Notes: generated by a model not told the origin, from the letters alone. A DNA stretch of 64,000 nt from Rhizophagus irregularis (GCF_026210795.1 NC_089429.1:3906001-3970000), one strand, 5' to 3'; shown: positions 1 through 11,430, numbered from the stretch's first letter. Numbers and translations are program-made.

Positions 1-650
1 TTGGATGTGACATTTTGGTAAGTAACTTTTTCTTTTATTTATTTTAACAAAATGTTTATTAACGCTTTATTTATTATTCTTTTTTTAGTCAACTTCAAAA
101 TTTCCTAGGCACGAATTCGTAAGTTTTTTTATATTTAATTTATTTCTTTTAACAAAAATTACTAATCATATTCATTTCTTTCTTTTTTTTAGTCAGTTTG
201 CTCTTCAGGTCTGAACATGTTAGATTTGGTGGGCTATTATTTTACTTTATTATTTGTTTAAACGAAATGAATGAAGCGTTTTTAACGTTTCAATTTTTTT
301 ATTTAGATGGTCAGGCCTTTGGTATGGAATATCAGTAGGAAAAATCAAAAATATTTTTTTGAATTTATTTCTTTTAGCAAAATATTCTTACTGACATTTC
401 AATCCTTCTTTTTTTAGGCGATCAGATTATTGGATGCGTAGATTTTAATTGGTATTAGAATTTTTCTTTGATTTATTTCTTTTTAACGAAATGCTTTATT
501 AACGCTTTGATTTATCTTTTTTCTAGACGCTCAGATCTTTGGACGCGTAGAATTTTGGTAAGGAGAATTTTTTTTGAATATATATCTTTTAGCGGAACGT
601 TTTTATTAACGTTTCAATTTTTCTTTTTTTAGACGACCTGGTCTCTATAT
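1..650 (+). repeat. Tandem array of exon/intron-like units (array 1)
   Basis: About six degenerate units of 105-125 bp. Each has a short G/C-richer block (for example 89-118, 193-228, 527-557) followed by an AT-rich block that starts with GT (GTAAG at 18, 119 and 558) and ends in a T-tract plus AG (87-88, 191-192, 305-306, 416-417, 525-526, 631-632). The AT-rich blocks share a TTTCTTTTAACGAAA-like core and an ATTAACG motif, as expected of copies of one intron. The blocks between them resemble each other (ATCAGATCTTTGGACGCGTA). Several are about 30 nt long, so splicing would give a short peptide repeat. This could be the 3' part of a gene lying left of the window or a decayed repeat. Confidence 0.5.
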
Positions 651-860
651 GTAGTGATGATCTGTGGCTTATGGTGGTCTGTTCTGCCTTCAGTTTTTTT
701 ATACCGCACTTTCTGCTACAACCAGAGAATGCATTATTTAATTTTGTTTCTTTTTGGCTGTTACTGAATATAATATCCTATTATATATGGAATTTCGCAA
801 ATTTCTAATTTAAATAGTAGTAAGGTCTGAAAAAGTAAATTAGTCATAATATAAAGATAC

Positions 861-1279
861 TACTTTACAGAAACTTTAAGTTTTCAAGTGATATCATTTC
901 AATATCATTTCAATATCATTTCAATATCGATTTAATATCGATACGATATCGAAATAAAGTATTATCACTTCGATATCATTTCGATATTAAATCGATATTA
1001 AAATGATATCAAAATGATAATAGAAATGATATCGAAACAACATCTTTAAGTTTAATTTAAAGATATCATTTCGATATCATTTTAATTATCATTTCGATAT
1101 CATTTCAATATCAATTTAATATTGAAATGATATCGAAGTGATAATACTTTATTTCGATATCGTATCAATATTAAATCGATATTGAAATGATATCGAAATG
1201 ATATTGAAATGATATCGTTAAGATAAACTTAACGATATCGATTCTATATTGATTAAAAATGGTAAGTTTCTGTAAAGTA
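861..1279. mobile_element. Palindromic MITE built from ATATCGATATC-type repeats
   Basis: The termini are perfect inverted copies: TACTTTACAGAAACTT at 861-876 and its complement at 1264-1279. The terminal TA fits a TA target site of the Tc1/mariner kind. The interior (about 890-1255) is a long, nearly self-complementary run of GATATC, ATTTCAATATC and TATCGATA motifs that could fold into one hairpin. It has no coding capacity. The superfamily assignment rests only on the TA ends. Confidence 0.7.
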
Positions 1280-2930
1280 TATATTATATGTAATATGATA
1301 TAATAGAAAAATATATAAAATATAATAATAAAATATAAATTATGCCGTAATAAAATATCAATACTAAAATGGTGTTTATTATATAATTAATTTAAGTAAT
1401 TTAATTATATTAATTTCTATTAATCAATTAGCAATAAAAAAATAATGCTTATCGAATACAAGCTGCGTTGAAACTTGTTTAATAAGCACTTAAATTAAAT
1501 ATTCTTAAAGCATTTAATAAATGGTTGGTAAATGCTTAGGTTAACTTCGTGATGATGGTACTGAAAACTTTGTTAGATCTTCAGAATATACGCGATATAA
1601 GTATAAAGAGGCAGGCAAACAGTATCCATGTGATTCGCTGGAAATTAACTATTTCAAATCTGCAGGTATTAATTTCTCAAATTTTAACAATAATTGTGAG
1701 TACGTGCAACGAGTTTTCTGAAACATAAGATAGTATATCATATATCCGTATATTCATATATTCATGTATTCAATAGTTAGCTATATAATACAATAAATCG
1801 ATATACTTTTTACCCACTATACTGCCACGATGCATGTAGTAGAACAGTGTACGACATAAATTAGCACGTTTTCAATCCTCGTTAAAGTATATATGATGTA
1901 ATAGGTGATACACCGCAAATCATCTATCTGCTTGTGCGACAAATTAATTTTCACACATAAGCCCAGAATATTTTGAATTTTTTCCCTATCTATCTGAATA
2001 GCATTTATTTATGAGTTTATTTCCTCTGATGCTAGAGGCTATTCCTACTAGATTTCGACCAGAGTATATTTATATAATGTTACTAGGCCTTTATTACTGA
2101 GCGGTCGGGCAAGTGAAATAAAGAAAAAAGTCTGTATATGCATTGTCCCCAACACCATTCTAAATGTCGAGATCTTCAATGCACATTCCGCATGCCCTTA
2201 TTCTTGAACATAAAATTTTGGCGTAAAAGTGCCTTGCATATTCTTCTACTTGATCCCAACATAAATTCAGGCTCAGAGAAGATGGTAAATGGAGATTTAA
2301 AAGGGCAAGTATATAGAATTCAAGTTATTTGTCGCTTATTATTCTTTCAGCGAAATTCTAACACTATATTTTCGTCATTATGTCTTCTTTCGCATTATAT
2401 GAAAATATTTATAATTTTTTACTTGATTCACCCTCAGACCATATTACTGCATTTTCTGTTATTTTTCAACTAATAGAAAATGATACGTGGTATCCAAAAA
2501 ATAAGTTAAGAGAAATAATTCATCAGGCAATTATAGTAGTGAAAAAGAATTACAATCAGACTTCGAAAAAATATCTAAAACTCGTTGATATTCCCTTAAA
2601 GATTAGTAATTATTACTATTATTTATCAGATTATAATCCCAAATGATGATTGCGCAGAATAATATTTTTATAACCAAATTAAGTGAGTACCCATAGCCAT
2701 GTGGGCACAGGTTTTATCAGATGCATTAATTCCTTAGACACACAAGGGTGGATCTTAGTTATGGTTTATGAAGAAAAAATATAGCATTCATGTACATTGT
2801 TAATTGTATGCAGGCCACATATAGTTGATAATTTACTTGAAATATGTTGATAAGTGTGCGCACATGATTCTAATATCAAAAGATTAATTACATTAGTACT
2901 AATATAAGGCTTCTGCGCTAGTTTGATGAT
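1280..2930. other. AT-rich region without a convincing gene
   Basis: Nothing strong is seen. Short open stretches exist at 2138-2473 and 2380-2646 on the plus strand (111 and 88 codons, overlapping in different frames), but neither has a recognisable motif. Around 1530-1670 the sequence is less AT-rich and may be a fragment of a decayed exon. Confidence 0.3.
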
Positions 2931-2945
2931 GCATATGAAGGTGTA

Positions 2946-4320
2946 AGTAGTCTTCAGAATATCAAAGAATCAAAACAGGAAGAACCGCTCACTAAGAATG
3001 AAATCAAGACGAACTTGCGTGTCTTGAAAACCAATCTTAAAAATAGCAAGGCTCCATACACCTACCACTTCCGTAAATATTTAAAGAAGAAAAGTGCTTC
3101 AAATTTATCATGGCGCGTTCTACTTGCTAGTCAAGTGATTTGTGCGGATTCAGAAATGGTGAGAACTTTGGAAGTAGAGGCATATAACTTTTTTATGGTA
3201 AGTAATTTAGCAAATAGTGTTTTGTATTACCATAGTCTACTTTCTGCAAAGAGTATTTATTATATTAATATTGTGATCTCTATAGGATCCGGCAGAGCGT
3301 ATGAAAGTAACTGCTCCAAATCTTGTCAAAGATAATTGTGATTCCTTTGTTTTGAATTTCATAGACAGTATTACAGATATCCCAAATAATAGACTTTACA
3401 TGATAAAAGTTGGAAAGAATCTAACGAAAAACTAGGAAAAGTTACGTTAGATATACTCAATATCTTGTAAGTATTTCAGTAACGAGCCTTAATATAATAT
3501 AATAATCATATTTGCCATTTCTTTTAACGAAAAATAGTGTTTAACATTATTTTTATAGGAGAGATATTTGGAAAAATTCTGCCTTTGGCCCAAAGTTGGT
3601 TAAGTCACAAAGTGAAGGGACATATATGACTAATGTGATAGTTCCAATGATTCGAGCATCATTAAAAGATCTTCCAATTGGGAAATCTGGTTATATTTCT
3701 ACAGCTGAGCGTCAAAGTATAGCTAGTAAAGATCGAAGAGGAATTGGAAAATGACCAGATGTTATATTTATCGCTAGTTGTAATGAAAGAATATATGAAT
3801 TAATTTATTGTGAGAGTTCTCGTATCATTTGTGATGAACAAAAAAAGGAAAATGATAAGGTAAAAACTTGGAGAGAGATGAATGTATTGGGCCCACAAAG
3901 GATGCAAACTGGACAAAGATGAATTTGGTATTATTGGAATCCAAGTTGCTGGAACTAAGATGTATCTAAATATCCTCATTCGAGGTATGGATGAGATACA
4001 TCGTTTCTATAATTTACGTACAGTTAAAATTCCGATACAACCAACAGATGTTTAAATTCATCGAAATTTTATTAACAATAATATGGGTATGTGGAATGCA
4101 GTTCTTATTCAAATTTTTATTTTACTTTCTTAAAATTAACACATACTTATAATTATAGAATATCTTGCATATCAATATTTCTCTTCTATATTACGCGCTT
4201 CCAACTAGTTCAAGTAGTAATACAGAAAATAGCTCCACTGTATCTTCTTCACCAAGATCATCATCACCACCAAAAATGAAAAAAAGAAAGTCTATGAAAT
4301 TCGAAAAAAAAATAATCTAA
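2946..4320 (+). pseudogene. Broken copy of a multicopy lineage-specific gene with three introns
   Basis: A reading frame opens at about 2946 and continues through three likely introns with GT...AG borders: 3198-3285, 3467-3558 and 4087-4158. The central exon reads as a block with IVPMIRASLKDL and STAERQSIASKDRRG, followed by PDVIFIASCNERIYELIYCE. After a frame change come DEFGIIGIQVAGTKMYLNI and a polar tail rich in Ser before TAA at 4318-4320. I recognise the block order from a large protein family of unknown function in Rhizophagus; that is memory, not a search. Lesions: an in-frame TGA at 3752-3754 where a CGA Arg codon fits, and a frameshift at about 3880 just after WREMN. No function is assigned. 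Confidence 0.6.
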
Positions 4321-4716
4321 TTGTTGTGTATATTACCGTTCAATAAAGTGCCCTGGTGGCCAATTATTTTTTATATATTCATCTGTTTTTTTTGTATGGG
4401 ATACACACCAGATAATAAAAATTTTTCTTGGCAAATTTGCGGGACTGCGTGGTCTCGGAAAACATGTGATTTTTTACTTTTGAATATTAACATACTAATA
4501 CTATATTACGCTAGCATGCAATCCAAAATAGATGAGACTGATTCATTGAAAATATACATTGCCAGGCTTGAGCTCGAGAATGATAAAATTAAGGTTGAGA
4601 ACAATAAAATTAAGGCCAAGAATCTTGAGCTTAAGGCCAGAGTTGTGAAATTGGAAGACATGCAATTGCAAAACGTATTAATAAAAAATATATTATCTGT
4701 ATCACAAAAGACATGA
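4321..4716 (+). pseudogene. Remnant of a lineage-specific gene ending in a coiled coil
   Basis: The open stretch has an aromatic, possibly membrane-associated start (residues about 10-35) and a strongly heptad-repeating end (residues about 65-120, with LELENDKIKVENNKIKAKN). Similar repeats of ARLE and AEN units occur in large Rhizophagus families. It stops at TGA 4714-4716, six bases before the target duplication of the 11.6-kb element, so the downstream part may have been lost when that element inserted. It is probably a fragment rather than a working gene. Confidence 0.35.
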
Positions 4717-4726
4717 TCATGTATTA

Positions 4727-4771
4727 ATTTTGGTGAAATTTCTTCAGCGCTGGGGTACCCCTGCCAAAATG
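4727..4771. repeat. Left terminal inverted repeat of the 11.6-kb element
   Basis: Starts directly after TATTA. ATTTTGGTGAAATTTC and the GGGGTACCCCTGCCAAAA block match, with small gaps, the reverse complement of 16303-16338. Confidence 0.55.
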
Positions 4772-4980
4772 ATTTTTTCTTGCTGACCAATGGTCGGGTG
4801 TCATGTGCATTTTTGATCAGAGTTTTCTAGCAGATCTTTCGTGATATTGACGCGTATAACTATATCCTGGTAGACTTCGTCTATATGGGTGACAGAATGC
4901 TCAGAATTCTTAGATTCTCAGAATTTTTCTTATAAAATTTCTGAATCTATAAAATTTTCAAAATTTTTTATTAGTTACCT

Positions 4981-5693
4981 ATGGTAACAATGACCGGTAT
5001 ACTAACACCAACTTTTCACGTATATTACTCAAAGCAACTTAACCAGCTCCCCCATTCCATTAAAATAGATACATGGCGATGTCTTACTTCACGAAAACAT
5101 CTATTATCGATAGAACAGGCAAGTAGTATCCACCCCGAAGTGGAAGATTTGTTAAATAAGGCGGTTGGAAATTATATTAACTGAAGCAAAAAGAGCGTCA
5201 GAAGATGAAGCCTATTACCCGCGACTGTGAAAATTTGTTAAGAAAAGAAAATGAGGAGTTGTATATATCAAAGCGGGTATTGGAAAAAAAGATTGAAGAG
5301 CTTCTCGACTTGCAAGAGCAATATAAGTCTTATGAAGTAGCCATGACCAGGTCTTTAAAAGAGAGTGATGGAAAAGTCACCCAATTATCAGATTCGGTAG
5401 CTTTCTTCAAAAGTATAATTCCTGATACGAGAAAAGCCATTGCATCAGCTGAAAAGTCCATTGACATATTAGAGAATAAATGCTAGCATCTGGAGGATAT
5501 TATTTCTGCTAAGGATAGGAAAATTATCACTCTTGTTGATCAGATCCTTTCCAAAACGAAGCATAGTGATGTGACTATAGAGCTGGAAATATATTCTAGC
5601 ACTCATGAAAGGAAATTATGGGCGAAGAGGCGTAGTGAATCTGAACATGATCTAGAAACTAGGAAAAATATACATTTCGTCCTTAGTACCTAA
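4981..5693 (+). pseudogene. Coiled-coil gene 1 of the Polinton-like element
   Basis: It starts at ATG 4981. A first segment of about 67 codons is followed by a frame change around 5160-5205 into a charged, heptad-rich segment with CENLLRKENEELYISKRVLE and VTQLSDSVAFFKS. An in-frame TAG at 5484-5486 interrupts it, but the same frame stays open and helical to TAA 5691-5693. The stop lies 7 bp from the 3' end of the oppositely oriented ATPase gene, the spacing of a compact element. The function is unknown. A structural or scaffold role in a particle is possible by analogy with the neighbouring genes, but nothing in the sequence proves it. Confidence 0.5.
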
Positions 5694-5700
5694 GAAAATT

Positions 5701-6429
5701 CTACTCATTAGCGAGAGGTACATCCCAGCCAACGCGTATCCTGTATGGATGTTCGCGAGGTACAGTTAGATCGAAAACAACGAATTTTTGTTCACATAAA
5801 TGCTTATCAATAATTTTAATCACATTATGCCAGTCATTAGCATATTGATGCACATAAATAGGCAGATATGTGTGAGATTTTTTTGTATTATCTTTGGGCA
5901 GTCAAAGTAACTCTGGGATACATATATCAAACTGATGTTATAGTGGCGCCCTTCGACGAAATAAGGAATAATTTTCTCTTGCACTTTTTTCAGATCAGCA
6001 TATACATCTTCGAATATAGGCACTGTACCTCTATCTGGAGAGAATGAATCCACCTTAGGGATTTTATCAGGCTTTATAGCCCGGAATGTAATATTTTCAC
6101 GGTATGGCTTTAGACTATTTGCAATTATCTGATACGCCGATTTGAGGTACATATATTTCGGCTCCTTAAGATTGTGACCAATGAGTAGCAAATCATCATA
6201 CTTGATGTAACGTGTTCCTCCTTTCTTCCCATTAAACATTTGATAAAGCTTATTTTCGAGCATGAAATTGAGAACTTCATTAGTTTTTCCTGAATTAGTA
6301 CGGCCACAAATTAGAAGGGTGAAAGGCCATTGGGGGACACTTGGATGTCCATTATATTTTTGGGCATCTTTAATATCGTTGATGTGATATACGAGCCTAT
6401 CAACTGGCTCGAGCTTTTTACTTTCATAT
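5701..6429 (-). pseudogene. A32/FtsK-HerA-type genome-packaging ATPase
   Basis: A P-loop is read on the minus strand as CGRTNSGKT (Walker A, 6282-6305), preceded by a WPFTLLI strand. A Walker B strand PIFEDV lies at about 6003-6021, and a downstream VSQSY motif resembles the SQ sensor of A32-like ATPases. Proteins of this type pump DNA into the particles of Polintons, adenoviruses and large DNA viruses. The frame is open from about 6429, without an ATG I can assign, to 5820. After a frameshift at about 5855 a second frame continues the C-terminus ([15 protein letters not shown]) to TAG at 5701-5703. The 3' end faces coiled-coil gene 1, and the nuclease-like gene lies just upstream. The family call is firm from the motifs; this copy is inactive. 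Confidence 0.75.
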
Positions 6430-6497
6430 TAGACTATCTATTACTAATGATATTCTAAAATAATCTTGCAATTTTCAGCGACGGCCGTCGTCCAAAT

Positions 6498-7109
6498 TTA
6501 TTTTTGAAGGAGAAGGAATCCTTTCTCGATTAGAGTATGTCTGATATAGGACAAGAGGTCAGCTGTGTACGGGACTTCAATGAAATATATTTCTTGATTT
6601 TTGCATATATCCCGCTTCTTCTGATCACGCTGACTTTGTGTTTTTAAACTTTCGCCTCCTTCAGTCTCCCGATGATAAAAACTATTGTGATGGTAGTGTT
6701 GAGGGTCCTGGAATTCGAATGCAAGACCCAACTCTTTGTTATATCCATTGAGATGCATTCTATTCAAGAATGATGGTCTGCAGGATGGAAATTTCTTGCC
6801 TAATAGATCCTCAAAAATATATTGGCATTAACGTTCACCGGTAGTGTGGTGGTATAGAGGACACCATTCAAATTTTTTCATATATTTTAGTGGATACTTC
6901 CACTAATACGCACCATTTTCACAAAACCAAAGATATATGTTATGACCATTTATTCGCCCAGTCCTTTCTAGATGTTGACCACCATGTCTTCTGGCATAAT
7001 CAATAGCTTGATCTAACTCGTTATTGATAGGAAAAGCATATGCAATATGTACAGATAATATGTTTTGAGATGGACGACCAACCCTTTCTGGATCAGCTAT
7101 TAACATGAG
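6498..7109 (-). pseudogene. Zinc-finger plus PD-(D/E)XK-like nuclease, in frame with the integrase C-terminus
   Basis: Downstream of the integrase, in the same reading frame, comes a degenerate treble-clef-like segment (CENGAY, then FEWCPLYHH, where WCPLC would be expected). It is followed by a block with [36 protein letters not shown] and IYFIEVPY. This pattern of an Asp/Asn-Gly-Tyr turn, a Glu-x-Gln strand and a downstream basic helix matches nuclease-like proteins I know from large DNA viruses and from glomeromycotinan families (memory only). In-frame stops interrupt it at 6903-6905 and about 6829-6831. It ends with TAA at 6498-6500, just upstream of the ATPase. Whether the intact version is a separate protein or fused to the integrase cannot be decided here. 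Confidence 0.5.
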
Positions 7110-8166
7110 CTCCTCTGTTACAAATCCTCGCTTTGGAGCAAATTCATCATCATCACTTCCGAGATAATATAAGACCAGCTCATTCTTTATAACAACAACT
7201 TTTCAGATTCTATGGAAACTTGGGTTGAATGTAGGGTCAGTTGCACGCTTCTCATTTTCCATACCCCTTCCCATTCTGCATTGGCAAGTAGGTAGTGGAC
7301 GGTATTTCCTTTCTTTAACCTTATTTCATCTTGTCCAACTGGGCGCTTATATTTTGTGGATGGTCTAGATTCGACTCGTTCTAAAGCAATAGCTTTCACA
7401 GGTTTAAGTCCCCATTTTTCTGATCCTGGTTCTCAAATAAGGCGCGTGGGATAGTTATTTAGATAATTAATAACCACTGGTAGAAATCTAACCCATGCTC
7501 TTATTAGTTTAGGATCAGAAGATATTAATTCAATAGCATACTGGATCTTGTATAGAATCTTCGAAAGTGTTTGATTGAAACGCTTCACAAATGCAAGACC
7601 TCGATGGAAATATGGACCGACCACTCGAATTGTGACATTATGCTCTTGCATTAGTTGAGAAGTCTCGCCCATCCATTCTCGCCTATTATCTGTTTAAAGT
7701 AATTTAGGATAGGTAAGAGAATTATTAGGGTCATCATAAATTTTTCTGAACGCTCTAGCAACTTCTGAACTATTCTTAGATGTGAGCGGAACTGAAGCCT
7801 TGTATTTGGAGGCGCAGTCTATAATGTTAAGTACTGCTTTATATTTTTTACCTCTATAGTGATCATGAGTAAAAAATAGTATATCGCACTGGTATACATA
7901 ATTAGGGCATATTATTCGCCATAGCTGGCTCTAGGAATGTATTTTGGAGAGGTTTTATTGATTTGGTATGACTCTTGATTTTCTAAAAAATTTTTGCATT
8001 CACTTAGGTGGAATCGATGCCCTTCTTTTTTACATGCGTCTCTTAAGGATTTGGGATTAGAATAATATCTAGTCAGGCAATAATATACATCACGCAATAT
8101 AAGATTTTTTTCGATTCTTTTAGCCTCATCAGGATCTATCACAATTTGCGGTTGGCTCATTCTCAA
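7110..8166 (-). pseudogene. Retroviral-type (RVE, DDE) integrase
   Basis: It starts at ATG 8166 with an N-terminal helical segment (LRDVYYCLTRYYSNP). After a frameshift near 7905 the catalytic core reads YQCDILFFTHDHYRGKKYKA (first Asp), then IIDCASKYKASVPL, TDNRREW (second Asp) and LAFVKRFNQTL. At the last site the expected catalytic Glu of a VERFN motif is Lys. A second frameshift near 7262 leads into a chromo/SH3-like C-terminus ending [13 protein letters not shown]. In-frame stops at 7694-7696 (TAA), 7433-7435 (TGA) and 7203-7205 (TGA) each fit a single C-to-T change from Gln or Arg codons. It would catalyse element insertion, in keeping with the 5-bp target duplication. It diverges from coiled-coil gene 2, whose ATG is only 44 bp away. 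Clearly dead. Confidence 0.75.
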
Positions 8167-8209
8167 GGTAGGATTATTATGATGGTACTATAAATTAGGA
8201 TGAAATACC

Positions 8210-9280
8210 ATGTTTGATCCAGCATATTCACAGCTTTTAGATACTAACCAGGAGCTTCGTAGTGAACTTCGAGATGAAATTTCTATTAATAAGAGTAATG
8301 AGAAAAAACTTCACTCTCTCGTGAAAGAGCTTGAGCAATGTTATCGAACTATCTCATTACAGGATAATACTATTATAACCTATGAGAAAGAGATAGAGAA
8401 ACTTAAATCAGAAATATCTAATTTGCGAAAACAGCTTAGGGTTTTACAACAGGATAAAAAATTCAAAGATGATGTTAGGTCTATTCAAGATGGCCGAATC
8501 ATAGAGTTTGAAAATAAGGTAGAACGTTTCAAGGCAAGAATCCGGATTTTCATAGACAAAAAAATTCCAATAGATAATTTAGATATGGCAACGACTAATC
8601 TTATTGGAAATGTTAATAGAAAGTTAGAACGAATTGAAAATCACATTAGGAGAGTCAGTACGCCTATGCAGAATCCTGCCAATGTTATAGATGGTATCAA
8701 AGGCTCGTTAAATACTATTCAGGTTACTTTGCAAAATATCACAACTGAAAGGGATCAATATCAGAACCTATTAAATGATTCAATTTGGCGGGTAGATGAT
8801 CTTAGAAATCAGTTAAATGATAGCGGAAATCAGAATTTACGATTACAACGTTTATTAGATGAATTCTGTGTTCAGGTTGAAAGAACTATGAGAGAAAGGG
8901 ATGTAACTATAAGGGGAAGAGATAATGCTTAAGAAGAGCGGGATATGGCTATTCTGGCTTATAATAATGAGAAAAAAGAATCCTGCCGTTGGTATTTCTC
9001 ATATCGGGATAAAGATAGGCGTGTTCAAGAATTATTGCGAGAAAAGTTTGCTAAACAGATATTATGTCAGCAGAATGTTAACTATCTTTAGCAAAATACC
9101 CGACAGTTGCAAACTAATGCTCAAAACTAAGTAAATAGGATGTTAGTCATTATAGCAAGAAAACAAACCCGCATTGGCAAATTGATACGTGAAAAGTTTG
9201 TTTTCCAGCTAGTGATTAGGCAAAGAGACCAGAATATTTTAAATTTGTAGGGACAAATTTTGGCGCTTCAGAATAACTGA
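8210..9280 (+). pseudogene. Coiled-coil gene 2 of the Polinton-like element
   Basis: An ATG at 8210 opens 240 codons of nearly continuous heptad repeats (residues about 10-100 and 170-240, with LKSEISNLRKQLRVLQQDK). After TAA 8930-8932 the same frame continues through three more stops, TAG 9089-9091, TAA 9128-9130 and TAG 9248-9250, to TGA 9278-9280. All four internal stops fit Gln codons (CAA/CAG) hit by C-to-T, so the original product was probably about 356 residues. The C-terminal part is Arg/Gln-rich (RDKDRRVQELLREKFAKQIL). The gene ends 14 bp before the Gag-like start, suggesting a co-transcribed pair. I recall similar Arg/Asn/Gln-rich coiled-coil proteins in Rhizophagus; the function is unknown. 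Confidence 0.55.
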
Positions 9281-9294
9281 ACCTAATTGTAAAC

Positions 9295-11430
9295 ATGGCC
9301 GATGCTAGACGTTTACCAGTATTAAATTTGATTGCACCTATTCTTGCTAAAAATAAGCCGTATACAGGCCAAGAACCTTCTGATAATTATTTGGATAGGC
9401 TTATTCAATCAATATCATTTGCGCAAAGACATATGACTGTTCTTGAAAATGCAAATGCCGGAGATTTTGATGATGCTGTCAAGTATGATATTTATAAAGC
9501 TCCGTCAGATGGGAGGAAAATATTTACCAGTTCCTGCCTAAGACTCATATAATGGAAATGCTAATATTAATACTCCAGCTACTTTACGTGTTTGAATGAG
9601 ATCAAAATATCAACATGAAACAGTAGGTAGTCGGCAGTCAGCACTGCAAAGGTTAATTCAAGAAAGATTTCTACCCACAGATTCACCAGATACTTATGAA
9701 AAAAGAATCTGACCTTTATTATTAGGTGTAGCGGATGGTGATGTCCAAACTGTAAGATTTCTTAAGAATCACTTGTTAGGTAATCTTTATACATGGATGC
9801 GAGCTGTTGCTCCTGCCGGTATTGATGCATTCTTTACACAACTTAAAGATATGTGGTTGGAGCGTGCTCCCAATCTAAATGGAGGTCAAAATTATCAGAG
9901 TAATTCTTCAACTGAGATTGATAAGTTAAATTCCAAAATAGCCTCCCTTGAAGCACAGTTAGTTCAACTGATTCAGGCACAACCCCAAAATAATGATGCC
10001 TTAGAAAAGATGTATATACGCGCAGTGCGGTTAGGAATGCCAGTTGATGCACCAAAAGATCTTACATCCTTAGATAATTATATTAATGATGAATTAATAA
10101 GGAGATTGGGCGTTGCTAATACCAATTACACCAAGCTTTCCAAAAAATACTCTCAAATGGTTAATGTGGTCAAAAAGTTAGCCAAGCATAAATGCTCTAA
10201 TTGTGGTAAAGCTGGCCACAATTCTCGTAAATGTCTCAGAAAAAAGAAGAGTAAGTCTAAAAAAGGTAAAGTAAATCTTGCCACTTTAGATTTAGGTTCA
10301 GATTCGAACACTAACTCTGATAAGTCGTCTGATGACTCTTCTAATTCTAGTTTGAGTTCTTCATCTGAATTCGAGTCTGAAGCTGATATTAATGTTAACA
10401 TTACTAAGGCAAAAAAAAAGTGAAGAAAGAATCAAGTAATCCTTCCCCTCCACTAAAAAAGAAATCAAAGAGCCACCTTACGGCCAAGTCTCAAGAGGTA
10501 ACAGATATAGAGACAGCTCCTTTGGTCTCAGCTCCTTTCTCTAAAAAGAAAAAGCGAAGTTCAAAATCCCTATCACAGGATAATTAATTCCGCTTGGAAA
10601 ATATTATTGAGAAAATTATTGAGAAGGTGCTTAATGAAAAGTTTGGCGCCATTATAGCCTTTTTTCAATCACAGAATTCTGCTTTTAGAATACTGGTTAA
10701 TAGTAGAGATGATCTCACTTCGAATACTCCTGAAACTCCAGACTCAGATAAAAAGACGAAATTCTAAATGAACCTATAGAAATCGATTTTGTTCAGAAAA
10801 AGGATCCTGCCACTGATGTTGTTACTACTAAGTGTAAAATCAAGCATCTGATCATTCCGGTTGCTGTGGTTGATTCTGGTGCTAATTTTGCAATTATGAC
10901 AGATGATATCTCTAAACGATCAAAGCTAGAAATTGATACAAAAGAAAAACATGATCTCAGAGGTATTGCTACTACTCCCACAAAATCTCTTGGAATTGTC
11001 AGAAATGTCCAGTAAATTTCACTTCCAGATGTACTATATATGCTGATTTTGCTGTAGTTAAATACCCTAAGCCGATACTAATCTTACCCAACACACTTCT
11101 TGATAAATATAATTATGATTTACTTGCATCAAAGCAGGAATTGAGACTAAAGTGTAATGGTAAGGAATTTTTTATCCCAAGTAATATGCATAAGGTCAAA
11201 AATAAGCTTGAGGTGAATTGTGCGATCACTACTTCCAAATGTGATGAATCCTCGACCCCGAACTGTATTTCGCAGGATTTAAGTGAGGATTATGATGTAT
11301 TAAAAAAAAAGTGAGTTATAAGGAACTTGAAAAAATGCTATATAGCACTCTTAAGTATAATGCAGAAATCAATAAGTATTGTGAAAGATTACAGGCACGC
11401 TATAATGAACTTCTTGCCGAAGACGCTTAA
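9295..11430 (+). pseudogene. Gag-like, CCHC zinc-knuckle and retropepsin polyprotein
   Basis: One degenerate gene of about 710 codons. The N-terminus (ADARRLPVLNLIAP, NKPYTGQEP) and the middle segment (SRQSALQRLIQERFLPTDS, PDTYEKRI) form a helical Gag-like domain. A knuckle CSNCGKAGHNSRKC (C-x2-C-x4-H-x4-C) is encoded at 10193-10234, followed by basic and Ser/Asp-rich tracts. Further on lies an aspartic protease: VVDSGAN with the catalytic Asp at 10872-10886, then IATTP and, after a frame change at about 11030, ILPNTLLDKY. The tail is helical and ends at TAA 11428-11430. Stops at 9539-9541 (TAA), 9593-9595 (TGA), 9710-9712 (TGA), 10585-10587 and 11013-11015 fit C-to-T or G-to-A. There are frameshifts at an A-run near 10415 and near 10765. 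No reverse transcriptase follows. Gag and protease next to Polinton-type genes is unexpected. Confidence 0.65.
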
